Shown here one piece after another: positions 4,845-6,287 of a stretch of DNA of 6,287 bases (positions are counted from its first letter, which is position 1; each line of letters starts with the position of its first letter). The translations under genes were made by a program, and so were the position numbers. Under the pieces are notes generated by a model. It made no database searches. It saw nothing but the letters and a program-made list of their open reading frames with translations, and was not told the DNA's origin. Source of the DNA: Saprospiraceae bacterium (lineage in GTDB: Bacteria > Bacteroidota > Bacteroidia > Chitinophagales > Saprospiraceae); NCBI GenBank assembly GCA_013002475.1, contig JABDJM010000542.1:1-6287 (forward strand), given 5' to 3'.

Positions 4845-6092
4845 ATGAAAAGCCATTTTGACGTACTAGTAATCGGTGCTGGGACTGCCGGCATCATGGT
4901 CGCTTCCCAAATGAAGAAGAGGGATGTAAATCTAAATATCGGGATAATTGATCCTGCAAATTATCACTATTACCAACCTGCCTGGACTCTCGTAGGGGCG
5001 AATACCTACGATTATGAAAAAACAAAAAGACCCATGCAGGCCATGATTCCCGCTGGTGTCAAATGGATAAAAGAGTTTGCCGAACAATTTAAGCCTGAAG
5101 AAAATACGGTTGTCACTAAAGAAGGTAATAGTTACACCTATGATTATTTGGCTGTAGCTCCAGGGATACAACTAGCTCCCGAATTATTGGAAGGCTTACC
5201 TGAAGCGATGGATACCGGAATGGTTTGTAGTAACTATACCGACCCAAATCACACCTGGGATGTCCTTCAAAAATTTAAAGGTGGAGTAGCTCTGTTCACT
5301 CAACCTACAACTCCTATTAAATGTGGAGGGGCTCCGCAAAAGATAATGTATTTGGCGGATGACTATTTCCGAAAGGCAGGTAAAAGAGACAAATCAACTG
5401 TAGTTTTTGCCACTCCTGGTACGACGATTTTTGGTGTTCCGGAGATCAAAAAGACCCTTATGGAGGTTGTCGATCGAAAAGATTTGAACCTTCGATTTGG
5501 CTATAATCTAGTTGCAGTAGATAGCAAGGAACAAATTGCCTGGTATGAGATGGCTGACCACGAAAAAGAGTATAACCATAAGGACATTGGTATCATTGAG
5601 GATGGGAAGCGAAAAGGGATCCGTTATGATATGATGCACCTGGCACCGCCCCAATCCTCGCCGGATTTTATCCGTAACTCACCTCTCGCAAACGATGGAG
5701 GTTGGATCTCCGTTGATAAAGGAACAATGCAGCACACCAAATATTCCAACGTATTCGGGCTTGGAGATGCCGCAGGACTTCCGACCGCAAAAACAGGAGC
5801 TGCCATCCGAAAACAAGTACCTATTGTGGTTGAAAACATTTTCCGATTGTCGGCGTCAAAAGGTTTGAGTACTAAAACCTATAACGGATATTCTTCTTGT
5901 CCTTTAGTTACGGGTTACGGGAAAATGGTTCTTGCAGAATTTGATTACGATAACAATTTCACACCAGATCCAAAGTTGAAACAGATGCTTGTCTTTGATT
6001 CTTCAAAAGAATCCTGGAGACTGTGGATGCTGAAAAAGTACATGCTGCCATACCTCTATTGGAACAAAATGATGAAAGGACAGGACGTATAG
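4845..6092 (+). CDS. sqr: Sulfide:quinone oxidoreductase, type II (human-like)
   Basis: A 415-residue FAD flavoprotein of the disulfide oxidoreductase fold that oxidises sulfide at a Cys pair and passes two electrons to the membrane quinone pool, producing protein persulfide and then polysulfide, or a small-thiol persulfide. The FAD-binding motif 'GAGTAG' is at 11-16, 'YHYYQPAWTLVG' at 40-51, the first redox Cys160 in 'IKCGGAPQK' (Lys166 equals human Lys207), the second Cys352 in 'YSSCPLVTGYG', and the second FAD motif 'VFGLGDAAGLPTAKTGAA' at 303-320. 'VCSNYT' (127-132) and 'LAEFDYD' also match the mitochondrial enzyme closely, which places it in type II rather than the cyanobacterial/Rhodobacter type I. 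The C-terminus 'MLPYLYWNKMMKG' forms the amphipathic monotopic membrane anchor. There is no signal peptide. No persulfide dioxygenase or rhodanese gene is adjacent in the window. It is probably transcribed alone after a 189-base gap. The start has no Shine-Dalgarno sequence but matches the family N-terminus. Confidence 0.95.
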   Translation: MKSHFDVLVIGAGTAGIMVASQMKKRDVNLNIGIIDPANYHYYQPAWTLVGANTYDYEKTKRPMQAMIPAGVKWIKEFAEQFKPEENTVVTKEGNSYTYDYLAVAPGIQLAPELLEGLPEAMDTGMVCSNYTDPNHTWDVLQKFKGGVALFTQPTTPIKCGGAPQKIMYLADDYFRKAGKRDKSTVVFATPGTTIFGVPEIKKTLMEVVDRKDLNLRFGYNLVAVDSKEQIAWYEMADHEKEYNHKDIGIIEDGKRKGIRYDMMHLAPPQSSPDFIRNSPLANDGGWISVDKGTMQHTKYSNVFGLGDAAGLPTAKTGAAIRKQVPIVVENIFRLSASKGLSTKTYNGYSSCPLVTGYGKMVLAEFDYDNNFTPDPKLKQMLVFDSSKESWRLWMLKKYMLPYLYWNKMMKGQDV

Positions 6093-6128
6093 TCAGCGGT
6101 TACATTATCCTTTTCAAATCCGTATATT

Positions 6129-6146
6129 ATACCAGTAATAGGGTAT
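6129..6146 (+). repeat. Short inverted repeat between the sqr gene and the permease gene
   Basis: ATACC (6129-6133) and GGTAT (6142-6146) flank an 8-base loop, and TATTA (6125-6129) and TAATA (6136-6140) form an overlapping alternative. It lies in the 59-base gap between the genes. It has no U-tract, so it is not a convincing terminator; it may be a leader hairpin of the next gene or chance. Confidence 0.25.
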
Positions 6147-6151
6147 GATGC

Positions 6152-6287
6152 ATGAATAAATTGTCGGAACAACCAGAATCTAAAAAGAGCAAACTCAACC
6201 CTCTGGGAATCTTTTCCAGGTTGAGGTCATTGGGCAAGGGGGAGCCGGTGAAATTCGGCACCTTTCAAGGGGTGTTCACCCCTACCC
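6152..6287 (+). CDS. Probable cation-chloride-cotransporter-like permease (SLC12/APC superfamily), N-terminal fragment
   Basis: An ATG at 6152 opens a frame of 45 codons that continues past the right edge. Residues 1-32 are a hydrophilic, Lys/Ser-rich cytoplasmic tail (MNKLSEQPESKKSKLNPLG...). Residues 33-45 read VKFGTFQGVFTPT, which closely resembles the segment (K-x-G-T-F-x-G-V-F-x-P) that leads into the first transmembrane helix of bacterial SLC12-type transporters of the amino acid/polyamine/organocation superfamily. Family members move amino acids or Na/K/Cl ions across the inner membrane. The call rests on this short motif alone, because no transmembrane helix is inside the window. The nearby ATGs at 6145 and 6148 are in a frame that stops immediately, so 6152 is the sensible start. 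Confidence 0.6.
   Translation, partial: MNKLSEQPESKKSKLNPLGIFSRLRSLGKGEPVKFGTFQGVFTPT

Noticed and set aside
4932..5171. Reverse-strand open frames inside sqr (4932-5171 and 5624-5839)
   Set aside because: They are shadows of the conserved sqr gene with no independent motif or start signal.
1..6287. Mobile element, CRISPR array, tRNA or rRNA
   Set aside because: No transposase or integrase, no regularly spaced repeats, no cloverleaf and no rRNA-like sequence was seen.

Overview
The window looks like ordinary chromosome from a Bacteroidota bacterium, probably a Cytophagales-type (Cyclobacteriaceae-like) heterotroph. This is inferred from protein flavour (CatA-like acetyltransferase, about 580-residue PGM2-type hexomutase, mitochondrial-type sulfide:quinone oxidoreductase, front-end-like desaturase), moderate GC, mostly absent Shine-Dalgarno sequences and one perfect Bacteroidota -7 box (TAnnTTTG). 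No tRNA, rRNA, CRISPR array, insertion sequence or phage gene is visible.

Layout. 1-324 (minus) is the N-terminal part of a CatA-like O-acetyltransferase that runs off the left edge. An 80-base divergent spacer with a good -7 element for the plus strand separates it from a complete phosphoglucomutase/phosphomannomutase-type gene (405-2150, plus). That gene converges on, and shares stop-codon bases with, a TrpF-like gene (2147-2797, minus). The TrpF-like protein keeps the catalytic Cys and Asp of phosphoribosylanthranilate isomerase but has lost several substrate-binding motifs, so it may not be a tryptophan enzyme.

After a divergent spacer rich in dyads (2798-2945) comes a two-gene unit on the plus strand: a GNAT-like protein with a degenerate acetyl-CoA loop (2946-3545) and, 12 bases later, a membrane fatty acid desaturase (3558-4655). 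The spacer carries the most unusual signal of the window. A leader segment is copied at the start codon of the GNAT gene (CTCACC-AA-ATGAGAC and CTCACC-GTG-ATGAGAC), a complementary GTCTCAT lies between them and can pair with either copy, a short GAGAC-plus-U-tract hairpin competes for the same bases, and a perfect 16-bp palindrome lies 10 bases before the start. Together these suggest a regulated lipid-modification operon, either through an RNA switch or through protein operators.

A 189-base spacer with terminator-like and hairpin elements then leads to a complete type II (human-like) sulfide:quinone oxidoreductase (4845-6092), probably for sulfide detoxification or respiration. The right edge holds the first 45 codons of a probable cation-chloride-cotransporter-like (SLC12/APC superfamily) permease (6152-6287). 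Apart from the GNAT-desaturase pair, the genes do not form one obvious pathway.
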